64,000 bases of DNA, taken from NCBI GenBank assembly GCA_024220505.1, contig JAKZZE010000003.1, positions 1,054,001-1,118,000 on the forward strand. Reading direction: 5' to 3'. Positions 25,291 through 33,985 of the stretch are shown in pieces (the first letter of the stretch is position 1; each line of letters begins with the position of its first letter). The notes below the pieces were generated by a model. It saw nothing but the letters and a program-made list of their open reading frames with translations, searched no databases and had not been told where the DNA came from. The translations under genes were made by a program, and so were the position numbers. This stretch comes from Rhizopus arrhizus. Taxonomy: Eukaryota; Mucoromycota; Mucoromycetes; Mucorales; Rhizopodaceae.

Positions 25291-26108
25291 CTATAGTCTT
25301 CGAGAAGCGAACATCTCAATCATTTGCTGTCTGGTGCAAAAATAGACGATTACCATTTTTAAATGGGAAAGAAATCAGACGAGATGGAATTCGTTTAAGA
25401 GATTTATATACTATGGAAGATGCTTATTATGGTAATTATGAAAAGCATAATTGAGAAAAAAGTCATGGCTAATATGTTTCTTGATAGATGATTTAATTGA
25501 GTCTATCTGCAATTATTTACCCAACTATCAAGAATCGTTGAGAAATTTAATTCGCAATGGATATGAAATTATAGGCTATGCCCGGAAGTCTCCCACCATT
25601 GATAATATTGACACTAGAACCAGGCTTCTTCAAGCTATGGTGGACAATTTACATGAACGATCATTTACAAGCAAAGTATATGTATCCACCTGCAGTTACT
25701 CATCCTCTCCATTTTTTGAACGAGATTTGAAAAATAAAGATGGTATAATTGATAAATTGAGTCAAGTCACAGGGAATACACAGGGTAAAATAAAACTTAA
25801 ATATAATATATGCAAACTCTAAAAGATCATATTTAATGTATAATTCAATTCATTATAGACATGTTGATATATCTAAAATCAATAAAGCACAATGTTTGTT
25901 TGGTCTCAATCGACTTTGCTGGGTTAACAACTAGAACTCACGATATAATTCAGCTATTGAAACTAATCCTGCAATCAAAAAAAAAGCCATAGAAACGTTT
26001 ACTGTTGCTAATGAGCTCTTCCTATTTAATTCTGATAGCTTGAAAACAGATACTGAATTACTAGAAAAGTTCAATAGTAGAAAGAAAAGTATACAAAGAT
26101 CAAAATAG
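25291..26108 (+). pseudogene. Serine-recombinase-like protein, copy 1 (nearly intact, 5' exon unclear)
   Basis: Readable exons: about 25291-25431, 25488-25784 and 25859-26108, with clean GT-AG introns of 56 and 74 nt that restore one continuous frame. Protein in order: FAVWCKNRRLPF region, DDLIESICNYLPNYQESL, then GYEIIGYARKSPTIDNIDTR, RTRLLQAMVDNLHERSF, SKVYVSTCSYSSSPFFERD and CLVSIDFAGLTTRTHDIIQL. The Y-A-R-K-S segment followed by a second Arg cluster resembles the catalytic N-terminus of serine resolvases (Y-x-R-x-S), and VSIDFAGLTTR may correspond to the later DRLxR strand. The resemblance is limited and I rate the function tentative. An A9 run at 25977-25985 puts a stop at 25990. One extra A would open the frame to 26108 (AIETFTVANELFLFNSD), so this is a frameshift, a sequencing error or a genuine alternative end. 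No convincing start: the first in-frame ATG is 25413. Confidence 0.6.
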
Positions 26109-26208
26109 TTAATATTACGTGTGTATCTCTTTTTATTACAATACTTTTGACAATTTTCAAAAATAAAGAGAATGGTAGGGAGTCCTACTTCAAAAATTTT
26201 AGTTCCAG

Positions 26209-26547
26209 TTACGGTTTGGTGTTAGAGGTATTGGTGGAATATAAATGATATGAATGAGGATTTTCGTAAATTCTTTCTAATGAAACCAAGACTGGTTGGT
26301 TTGGATTGATGTTGTAGCAAATTTCAACAGCATTAAAATCTTCGATTCGTCTTTTATACTTCTTGACATTTCCTTCAGTATATTCGACGTAGAAAAATAT
26401 ACAGATTGCTTGGTCTCTCGATATTTCCATTGAATTTACTACAGAGAGTTGAAAATCTTCAAATGTCTTTTTTAATGCTTTGTTACCATGAATTTGAATA
26501 TGAGAAACTATATTAGCAATCTCAATACCAGATCGATGTTTTAACAG
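26209..26547 (-). CDS. Small conserved module protein, convergent partner of copy 1 (unknown family)
   Basis: Open frame on the minus strand from about 26547 to the stop at 26209, about 112 codons with an ATG at 26430. Its core (FFYVEYTEGNVKKYKRRIED, EICYNINPNQP, SLERIYENPHSYHLY) matches, position for position, the frames at 29769-29960 (+) and 31507-31707 (-): FF[YC], [ED]xN, I[ED]D, CY, P, SL, RI, H, Y. Conservation across diverged copies indicates a real protein family rather than chance. Function not recognised. It lies 100 bp downstream of, and convergent with, the recombinase-like gene. A similar order recurs in copy 2. The N-terminus is uncertain: CTGTTAAAACATCGATC here has a near-duplicate with an ATG about 135 bp further upstream. 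Confidence 0.55.
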   Translation of the reverse strand: MLKHRSGIEIANIVSHIQIHGNKALKKTFEDFQLSVVNSMEISRDQAICIFFYVEYTEGNVKKYKRRIEDFNAVEICYNINPNQPVLVSLERIYENPHSYHLYSTNTSNTKP

Positions 26548-26690
26548 TCAAATGTTTACCAGATGGTTACCGGATGAATACCAGATGAATACTGTCACAT
26601 ATAAATTATTGGCTGAATTTTAATAGACTTTCTCCCTCTTAAATTAATTACCCATTAAGTCAGATCGATACAATACCAGATCGGTGTTTC
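26525..26690. repeat. Cluster of short ACCAGAT/ACCGGAT repeats
   Basis: Six or more copies of a (T)ACC[AG]GAT[CG] motif. Two sit in a longer duplicated block (ATACCAGATCG followed by ATGTTTTAAC or GTGTTTCAAC); three are nearly tandem (ACCAGATGG, ACCGGATGAA, ACCAGATGAA). The cluster lies upstream of the small convergent gene. Confidence 0.7.
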
Positions 26691-26792
26691 AACATCACCC
26701 TCAAGATTTATAGTAGATTTCAAAAAAAAAAAAAAAAGCTTTGTAAAGTCTATAAAAAGAAAAGATTGTTTCGAAAAAAAAACCTTGCTTTA

Positions 26793-26928
26793 CTGCAATT
26801 TAAGTTCACAAAAAACTGCAAATTGATTTTACAAAAAACTGCGATTTGATTTTTGAGAAACCCGCAAACTGAGTATTGAAAAAGCCGCACTTTAGTTTTT
26901 CTAAACCCGCAATTTGATGCTACGTTCA
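26793..26928 (+). repeat. Degenerate 23-bp tandem repeat, six units
   Basis: Units start at 26793, 26816, 26839, 26862, 26885 and 26907, a 23, 23, 23, 23, 22 spacing. Each begins with C[CT]GCAAATTGATTTT-like sequence and ends in AAAAA or AAAC. It lies directly left of repeat B. Confidence 0.85.
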
Positions 26929-26932
26929 CTGT

Positions 26933-27060
26933 ACTTTTTTTATTGTATTTAAATACAGTTTACTGTTCAATTTACGTGTTTGTAAAAAGACCACACAATC
27001 CATTAAAAATACGCGATCGCTTTAATCCCCGATAATAGGCAACTAATACAACTTATCAAA
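26933..27060 (+). repeat. Repeat B, left copy (128 bp)
   Basis: Appears identical over 128 bp to 31961-32088, same orientation. It contains two palindromes, TGTATTTAAATACA (26944-26957) and GCGATCGC (27013-27020), and ends in ACTTATCAAA. It does not read as coding. Confidence 0.93.
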
Positions 27061-27109
27061 AAATGAAGTCGCTGTTTTGAAATTTGATGTTATACAAAAT
27101 CTTTGTGTC

Positions 27110-28330
27110 CAACAATGATGTTTATTGATCCAAAGATGAAATCGATGAGCCTCTTGATTACAAGCTTTATAAGCATATCCTGTCTCGCCACTCTTCTTTT
27201 GCTTATTTAAGTGCCCTATTCAAACCTGGTGACTTTCTAGATCTTCAAACTCTTATTAATTTAAACTGTTTCAAAGCATTAGCAACCATGAACATTCTCA
27301 ACACAATAAAAGTCAACCCTACCGATTTATCAAAAATACTCTCTTCAAGGCTCTATGCTAACATTGTTCGCCTACGGATAGTGTATGGACTGGTCATTGA
27401 CATATTTACAAGTTTGCAGTTGAAACGACTTGCGGATACACAGAACAAACGCATAAGAAAGATTTACTGAACCCATGACAGATCGTCCACTAAAGTGGGA
27501 TGCTTCATATGGCGAAACTATCTATCGTAGCAAAAAGAGCTCACATTTTGCAAGCTCAGCTTCTTTATCGTTCCTTACATCTGCCAGAAGATACTCTTCT
27601 TGGTCATCTCCTACCTTATGTCCAACACACCAGTGGATATCAATTGTACAATCTCTCAAGAACAGATCTATGGCAACAAATGCCCCATCTTATCGAAAAT
27701 CTATCCTCTCGTACTTTTCGGGGCCACTAAGCGTACCTATTTACTACAGCATCTGTTACGAAGGATGCAGGATTGCGGATCTAAACCACTTTCCCTTTGT
27801 CGCCCATAAATCGTAATTGATCCTATACTCTAGTTACCTATGACAACTCAAGAACAAAGTCATTGTATTCGATGGCGCATTGGTTGGTTATCTGAAGGCA
27901 AACTAAAGGCATGTCCAAGACATCCATCATACATGCTCACACGTTCACATGTTGTCAATTGTCTTGGCATACATCAACAAGTTTGCCGTCCTGCAATTAT
28001 TTCTGACCCCTTATCATTCCTTTTTAATAAACTCCCCACGTACTCCTTTGTTTCCTCATAATGGGCTGATTCTTGGTCTGTTATATACTCAATCCTCCTT
28101 GAGCTTGACCAACTACAGCATGGTTGTCTTCCTCAGAGTACCACTTCTCTTAGTGAATGCTTCCTTTGTTGGCTTAGCTCTCACTCTTAAATTCCTGATT
28201 CATTTACTACCGACTTTCCTTTCATCTTTTTTTTCGTCCTTGTTCCTTAAGATCTTGTCCGGGTGGATGTTTATTTTTTTTTTATTTTTTTTTTGCGCTC
28301 AATTGGACATTAAATAAATAAAATCCGTTG
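27110..28330 (+). mobile_element. Degenerate LINE 3' part (RT thumb/connection and Cys-His tail)
   Basis: Plus-strand frames with shifts and stops: YLSALFKPGDFLDL, KALATMNILNTIKVNP, SSRLYANIVRLRIVYGL, LQLKRLADTQNKRIRKIY, then a tail CIRWRIGWLSEGKLKACPRH with Cys and His spaced like the C-terminal zinc motif of mucoralean LINEs. AT-rich 3' UTR with T runs follows to about 28330. The family differs from the LINE at 22.8 kb. Several frameshifts make it non-functional. Confidence 0.75.
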
Positions 28331-28900
28331 TTTTTCATTAAAAACAAAATCGTTCTGTGGACCCCATCATGTGGCTACCTATGTCCAATGCAGAATATAA
28401 TCGCTGTATACGGTGAAGGTTAGGCTGGTTACCTGCTGGCAAGCTTAGACTATGTCCCAAGCATCCTACACAACACCTCTCAAAGAATTATGCTATCGAC
28501 TGTCTTACTATGCGCCGACGCTTATTTATGCCCGAAACCATAAAAAAATACATTACTATCCCTTATAAATAGGACCCCACTACGCCCTTTGGTTCCCTAT
28601 GGGGTCGCTCTCTCCTGGTCACAGTGATGGCTGATTATATGCTCAATATTGAACGAATTAGACCAGCTACACCAACACAAACCGATCCCTACCAAGCATC
28701 CACATGGTCAGAAGCTTCTTATATGGCTAATTCAATTCCTCTAACTTTCTTCTGATATCTTCACTCATTCCTTCCTCTTTTACATTTTTTACCCTTGATT
28801 TCAAAGGGTTTTTTTTTTCTAAACATAACTTCCTAACAGATTGACCTGGTCCTGGCGGACATTTGTATTTTAATTTTATGCATTCAATTAGACCTTAAAT
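28331..28900 (+). mobile_element. Second degenerate LINE tail, same family
   Basis: A second, more diverged copy of the same C-terminal region: RLGWLPAGKLRLCPKHPTQH, then a CLTMRRRLFMP-like segment and a 3' UTR resembling that of the preceding copy (CGCTCAATTGGACATTAAAT compared with CATTCAATTAGACCTTAAAT). It has internal stops. It lies directly behind the first tail in the same orientation. Confidence 0.65.
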
Positions 28901-29215
28901 ATAAATTATGTTTAAACAACAATGAAGTCGTGTTCACATTTCATGAATCTTGTTTATTTTTATCTATTGCTTAGTAATTGACTTGGCATTTTTATTTTTG
29001 TAAATAAAGCGATGACTCCACTTTTTTTTTTCCAATTTATAGCTTCTTTTACAGACATTCAAAACGGGTATGCAATTTTTGTTCGAAGATGGGCAGGGCC
29101 ATATTGCTGATGAGTACGGAGTTGAGCCCATATTTTTTTTTTTTTTTTTTTTTTTTGGGTAAATACTCAAGTGCAGGACAATTAATTATTCATCTTCGTG
29201 CGGCACAGTGATGGG
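28901..29215. other. Spacer with T26 tract, nothing recognised
   Basis: AT-rich, with a long T run near 29131-29156. No gene seen. Confidence 0.45.
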
Positions 29216-29691
29216 TAGAACGCTATTACAAAGATCCCGAAGGCATTTTCGAAAAGAAGAAAAAATTAGGTTGCCATCATATTCTTGGAAAGGAGCATAA
29301 ACAATTTCTGTTAAAGTGCATTGGTGAGAATCTTTTTGCTGCTTTGACGGAAATAGTAGAGCATTTATTGTAGAACTTTGTTAGTCTCAGCATTCCTCGT
29401 AGTACTATTTATAACTATGACAACTCAGCGGAATTTATCTATTAAGCAGGCATAGTTCCAGCTTGTGGAAAGAAACAATGAGGAAAAAATCTAACAACAG
29501 TACGATTGGGTCGAAAAGTGGCAGCAAATTGACCTTGACTCACAGCAAATTGCGTCTTTCGTAAAATGAAGTATGGCTTGGTCAAAGAAGGGAACTCTTG
29601 CAGTAGTTAAAGCGCCTAAAACTAAGGCGAACACAACATCGATTTTAGGTGCAGTATCCGCAACTGGCTTAATTAACGTTAGTTTGATAGT
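29216..29691 (+). mobile_element. Degenerate Tc1/mariner-type DDE transposase
   Basis: Plus-strand frames with stops and one or two shifts: YYKDPEGIFEKKKKLG, ENLFAALTEIVEHL (helix-turn-helix side), MTTQRNLSIKQA, YDWVEKWQQIDLDSQQ, SMAWSKKGTLAVVKAP and TTSILGAVSATGLINVSL. These match the layout of mucoralean Tc1/mariner transposases (HTH, linker, catalytic core). The block that should carry the first catalytic Asp (the VFxDE box) is disrupted by a stop. Confidence 0.75.
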
Positions 29692-29704
29692 TTCAAAATT
29701 TAGG

Positions 29705-29873
29705 CAACTTTTGTTACCAGGTTGATAAGTTTTGTTTCAGTTTTGCTCCAAGTTTACAAAATGAATGAATGTTTTTCTGCACGGAATTCAGTGATAAGAA
29801 TGCTACGAAACTATTGAAAAAGATTGATGACCTTGGTGATATTGATCTCTGTTATTTTGATGATCCAACAGAG
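29705..29873 (+). repeat. Inverted repeat C, left arm (about 168 bp)
   Basis: Nearly identical, with about two mismatches seen, to the reverse complement of 31604-31771. It includes CAACTTTTGTTACCAG, TTTTGCTCCAAGTTTAC and the first 35 codons of the small module protein. The arms face each other about 1.7 kb apart and flank recombinase copy 2. Confidence 0.92.
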
Positions 29874-29960
29874 CCTTACGTAATGTCTCTTCCTAGGATT
29901 CATAACCATTCCTTTCGCTTCCATCGGTATGTATTAAAGTTTATCGGAATCATCTACTGA
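29769..29960 (+). pseudogene. Small module protein fragment, left-arm copy
   Basis: Frame MFFCTEFSDKNATKLLKKID, DLCYFDDPTEP, SLPRIHNHSFRFHRYV. It matches the core of the protein at 26209-26547. The upstream part is interrupted by a stop just before the ATG. It points towards recombinase copy 2. Confidence 0.6.
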
Positions 29961-30123
29961 TAAGCCAAAAAGTGATACATCACAATTAAGCACGTCCTTG
30001 TCAAAATATACAGAAAAACTAAGTAATTAAGTGACAATTCCATTACTGTGCACCGGTATTTTTCTACAATATTTAACCATCCTTCTTATATAGCTTCAAT
30101 GGCTCAGGTCATTCATTTTTTGA

Positions 30124-31000
30124 ATGAAGTATTTCTGCCGTACAACCGTAAAGGATGAGGTCTATGAGTATGTGGAATACACGCCCAACGTGATTCTGGA
30201 AGTAGTTTGGCGGTATACATGTTTGTTCGATGACAAGTCTGTAATATTGTTTATGAAATGGTGCTCGAAATGTAATGTGCGCTTCATGCTAGCCGAGCAA
30301 AAACGGAAGAGAGATATTCATAGGGCGCGCGTTTGGCCACTGTAATTTGCAAAAAAAAAAGTTTCATTGGTAAACTATGATTAATTTCAGCAGAAAAAGT
30401 ATTTCAACTGAATGTGTACAATAGATAATATCGTCAATAAGATTACCACTGTCTTGCCAAAATATCAAGCTACGATAGCTTTGATAAAAACAAAGGATAT
30501 CAAATGGTGAGTATATCAGAAAGTCACCGGGTGAGGAACCAGTTGCAGACCGAACCAGAATACTCCAACCAATGGTTAGCCGCCTCAAAGAACAATCCAT
30601 GGTCGACAAAGTTTTCATTTCGTCGTGCTGCAATTCCAATAATCCTATTTTCGAACGAGATATGAAGTTGGAAGGCAAAGGCTTATAGAAGCTGATCACC
30701 AAGACTGATGGTACTATGCAAAGTAAAGCTGTTTTAGATGACATATGTTCATTCGTTAACATTGATGGACAAATTTTGATAGAATTAATTTCATGTTAGA
30801 CCAATACCAAGAAAGTATGTCTGGTTGTTATTGACTACGCCGGGTTGTCAACAAACGTTGATAACCTCCGCAACTTTATTTGGTAAAAGAAGCAAATAAA
30901 GCACATTTATATCAAAGTATACTAACAATACTTTAGTATCAATAAGAATTTGGAAAAGATTATTGATGACCATCTTCCGTATGAAAACGACATGAAAATT
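30124..31000 (+). pseudogene. Serine-recombinase-like protein, copy 2 (decayed)
   Basis: Diverged homologue of the gene at 25291-26108. First block 30124-30345 contains FMKWCSKCNVRFMLAE (compare FAVWCKNRRLPFLNG). After an intron-like gap, DNIVNKITTVLPKYQATIAL (compare DDLIESICNYLPNYQESL) starts near 30424. After a frameshift near 30507 comes EYIRKSPGEEPVADRTRILQ, then VDKVFISSCCNSNNPIFERD and CLVVIDYAGLSTNVDNL. Two in-frame stops (near 30687 and 30796) make it a pseudogene. The Y-I-R-K-S and R-T-R-[IL]-L-Q-x-M-V positions are retained, which supports their importance in the family. Confidence 0.7.
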
Positions 31001-31506
31001 TTCGAGCGCAATATGTTATAAAGTATCGAAATTATTCAATCATTCAATTGCAGATAAATAAACTTTCACGGATCAAAATAAACAACGTTACAGTTTTCCA
31101 CAGTCTAACAAGAATTAGTATTGCAAATGAGCTCTGTCGTATGTGACGATGCAGATATAAGTGTAAATATGCTTTTCTTTTTCTTTTTCTTTTTCTTTTT
31201 TTTATGCCTCTGCCGCTGGACACATAACTATCGTTTGACAACGCCCTATATTTTTGTACGTACATCGACGTGCCGTATTCTATATACAAAATAAAACGCC
31301 CTGTTGCTAATAAAAGTAACAAAAAACAACAAGTCTCAAGGATTTCTTTGTTCTACCTTTTCTATTATCTATTTCCATTAGCTAAGTAACCAAATATCAT
31401 ATGTGTTCACTTGAATCTAATATAAAGTTAATAAAGTTCTACTAAATATCTACTACAATTTATTTAATATATTTGGCTCAAAGAAGAAAAATTCAAAAAC
31501 TTCTTT

Positions 31507-31771
31507 CTACATACTCTGTGTGCGATCGTTTGCAACTGAAGTGACGTATCGTTTATACTTGAAAGGATTAGCGTTTATTGCCAATATTGAAAATAATAAT
31601 AGTTCTGTTGGATCATCAAAATAACAGAGATCAATATCACCAAGGTCATCAATCTTTTTCAATAGTTTCGTAGCATTCTTATCACTGAATTCCGTGCAGA
31701 AAAACATTCATTCATTTTGTAAACTTGGAGCAAAACTGAAGCAAAACTTATCAATCTGGTAACAAAAGTTG
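31507..31771 (-). pseudogene. Small module protein fragment, right-arm copy
   Basis: Minus-strand frame 31707-31507 (FFCTEFSDKNATKLLKKIDD, DLCYFDDPTE, then NPFKYKRYV). A separate frame upstream starts MDNFCYQIDKFCF, with a stop between the two. It lies downstream of, and convergent with, recombinase copy 2, as in copy 1. After PTE its sequence departs from the left-arm copy. Confidence 0.6.
31604..31771 (-). repeat. Inverted repeat C, right arm
   Basis: Reverse complement of 29705-29873. The outer edge (GTCCATCTG) lies about 20 bp from the start of repeat A'. Confidence 0.92.
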
Positions 31772-31792
31772 TCCATCTGAACCAAAAAAAAA

Positions 31793-31957
31793 GAAAAATA
31801 AATGGTAAAATATAAATCAAAACGGTTGATTTCAAAAGCTACGAGAAAAAAAATCGTACTGAGAGAGAGAGAACATGAAATAAAAATTGTTTTTTTTATT
31901 ACTACTCTTTTCTTTTTTTCTCTCTTTCTTTCTTTTGATAAAGATGGTGAAAGTGAT
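31793..31957 (+). repeat. Repeat A', right copy of the kinase upstream segment
   Basis: Second copy of 22665-22836. Instead of poly(T), it is followed within 4 bp by repeat B'. Confidence 0.93.
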
Positions 31958-31960
31958 CTT

Positions 31961-32088
31961 ACTTTTTTTATTGTATTTAAATACAGTTTACTGTTCAATT
32001 TACGTGTTTGTAAAAAGACCACACAATCCATTAAAAATACGCGATCGCTTTAATCCCCGATAATAGGCAACTAATACAACTTATCAAA
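31961..32088 (+). repeat. Repeat B', right copy (128 bp)
   Basis: Appears identical to 26933-27060. It ends at the base where RING-gene coding sequence becomes recognisable. Palindromes lie at 31972-31985 and 32041-32048. Confidence 0.93.
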
Positions 32089-32986
32089 CCAAGCCAGCTT
32101 TATTTGGTCCCTCACTATCCAATAGTGATAAGGTGGGTTATTTACTTCAACCTTTGGAAGATCCCACAGGATGTCAATTAGTGACCACTCCGTTTGCAAA
32201 CTGGATAGCATTGGTTAAAAGAGGAAATTGCTCAATTGCTACCAAAGTACGTAACATGCAACAAAGTGGGGCTGTGGCTATAGCTATTGGTGATCTTGAA
32301 TTGAAATCAAGTTGGTTTACTATGTATACTTTAGGTAATACTAATGATTAACGTGAAGCTCGTTTCATGCATATATAAATCAAAACAATTCATAGGTGAT
32401 ACATTTGATATAGAAATACCAAGTTTATTTTTAGCAAGGAATGAATACAAGTCATTACTCTATTTATCTGAATTAACAGATGCACCATTAATGATATTAC
32501 TTCAAAGAGATCAACGTATGAATTGGTAAAAGAGATATTGGCTCTAATAGCAATCTGTCTCTTATTTAACTATTAGGCCTTTGTTGGATGCAATGATAAT
32601 CGTCTTTGTTTCACCAAGTGTGATGCTTGTCATTATTTGCATTTTCAGACAGTTAAAACAACAAATGCATCGTGATGGCCTAACCGAAACAACCTTGGCA
32701 AATTTAGTCTTATGGCAATTTACCACACAAGAGGAATACGGAGCTGAAGCATGCTGTGCTATTTGCTTGGAGGATTACTTTCAAGGTGAAATGTTGCGTC
32801 TTTTACCTTGTCATCATGGATATCATGCTAAATGTGTCGATGCTTGGCTTCTTACCAAAAAAGGATTTGTAAGTGGCTGATGTGGTTATTAAGCAAAAAG
32901 GCTTTTTTTTTTTTTTCACTCATCTTTTTACACAGTGTCCCATTTGTAGAAGACATGTTGTGATGAAATTTGATATAATAGTATGA
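32089..32986 (+). CDS. PA-TM-RING E3 ubiquitin ligase, 5' end missing
   Basis: Exons: about 32089-32334, 32396-32525, 32577-32868, 32936-32986; all joins keep frame and end at TGA 32984. Order: protease-associated domain ([48 protein letters not shown]), one transmembrane helix ([19 protein letters not shown]), then RING-H2 [33 protein letters not shown] (the last Cys pair lies on the final exon). Family role: endomembrane or vacuolar E3 ligases that ubiquitinate membrane cargo. No signal peptide and no in-frame ATG exist upstream; the frame runs straight into repeat B', which closes it with a stop. It is either truncated by the rearrangement or has a distant upstream exon. Confidence 0.8.
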
Positions 32987-33592
32987 TTTATAGAGACAAA
33001 AAGCATTTTGGTAAAACAAAAAAAAAAAAATCGAGAATTAAAAATAAAAAACTATTTTTCCATTTTATTCTTTTTAATATAGCAATGATAATATGTTTGA
33101 TAAACAAGGAAGGAGTGATTGGTGGGAGAATGGTACAAGCAATAGAAGAAAGGAAGTCTTCATTGTCTTGGTATTCCAGGTACGAGAGAAATCCTTGTAT
33201 GCATCATGAGACGTAAACAAAGCCTTTTTTTAAATACAGCGACAATAAAAACAGGTAAAAGAGAAATGTGTAAAGGGCCAAAACATAAAGAAGTCTATTG
33301 ATTTACTTGTTAAATCCGCCACAGTTTAATCATTTGAGCATTTCAAAGCGAAAAAAAAAGGAGCAATTTATCCCTTCTACAAAGGGTAAAAGAAAACAAT
33401 AAAACAAAATTTTAGGGAGTAAAAAAGTACACTTGAAACAAATATTTTATAGGAGAATATACAAAGGAAGAAAGAAAAATCGTGTCAGGACACCTTTAGA
33501 ATAAGCACAAAAAAAGATGAGGGTATTTAAATACAAACGTATTCTTTTCTTTTTCTTTTCTTTTTTCCTTTAAATTAAAAACAAAGCCAGAA
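32987..33592. other. Intergenic region, nothing recognised
   Basis: AT-rich spacer ending in a CT-rich leader before the next ATG. Contains GGTATTTAAATAC near 33525, a TATA-like palindrome about 65 bp upstream of that ATG. Confidence 0.45.
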
Positions 33593-33985
33593 ATGGAAAA
33601 TACAGCCACAGAATATAAACGACCTTCCTTTTACAGCCGATTTTTGTATGGTTCAAGATTAATTACTAAAAGAACAGAATGTCGAGAGGATATAGCGCCA
33701 TCTTTGAGTCATATTATGGATATAGATCAAAAGACACTTTATGAAGAAAACAATGATTCAAAATGGACGTGTCTTGACCAAGAAGAAGACGAAGAGGATT
33801 ACATGAACAATATGCTAGAGCCATATACATCCACATTAGAAAAACTGTCTGGAACAGCAAAAAATATCAACCAAAATACGCGTAGTACTGCTGTGCTCAT
33901 TGTACTCTCACCTTGTGCTTTGGCAGCAGGAAACATTGCAAGACGTAGACGAAGAACGCATAAACCATCTTGCGTTCAATTTTAA
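33593..33985 (+). CDS. Small hypothetical protein (130 aa)
   Basis: Single-exon ORF, no family recognised. Seen: N-terminal YKRPSFYSRFLYGSRLITKR, an acidic middle (DQEEDEEDYMNNMLEPYTST), a short hydrophobic stretch (STAVLIVLSPCALAAGNIA) and a basic end (RRRRRTHK). A pyrimidine-rich leader precedes the ATG, as for other genes here. Codon use looks ordinary. Could be a lineage-specific gene; no splicing evidence is available to raise confidence. Confidence 0.5.
   Translation: MENTATEYKRPSFYSRFLYGSRLITKRTECREDIAPSLSHIMDIDQKTLYEENNDSKWTCLDQEEDEEDYMNNMLEPYTSTLEKLSGTAKNINQNTRSTAVLIVLSPCALAAGNIARRRRRTHKPSCVQF

Noticed and set aside
25291..26108. IS607/Fanzor-type element (serine recombinase TnpA with TnpB/Fanzor)
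   Set aside because: No TnpB or Fanzor RuvC-like coding sequence is visible near either recombinase copy; the neighbour is a small unrelated protein.
27475..28317. Several overlapping plus-strand ORFs as separate genes
   Set aside because: They are shifted frames of one decayed LINE tail.
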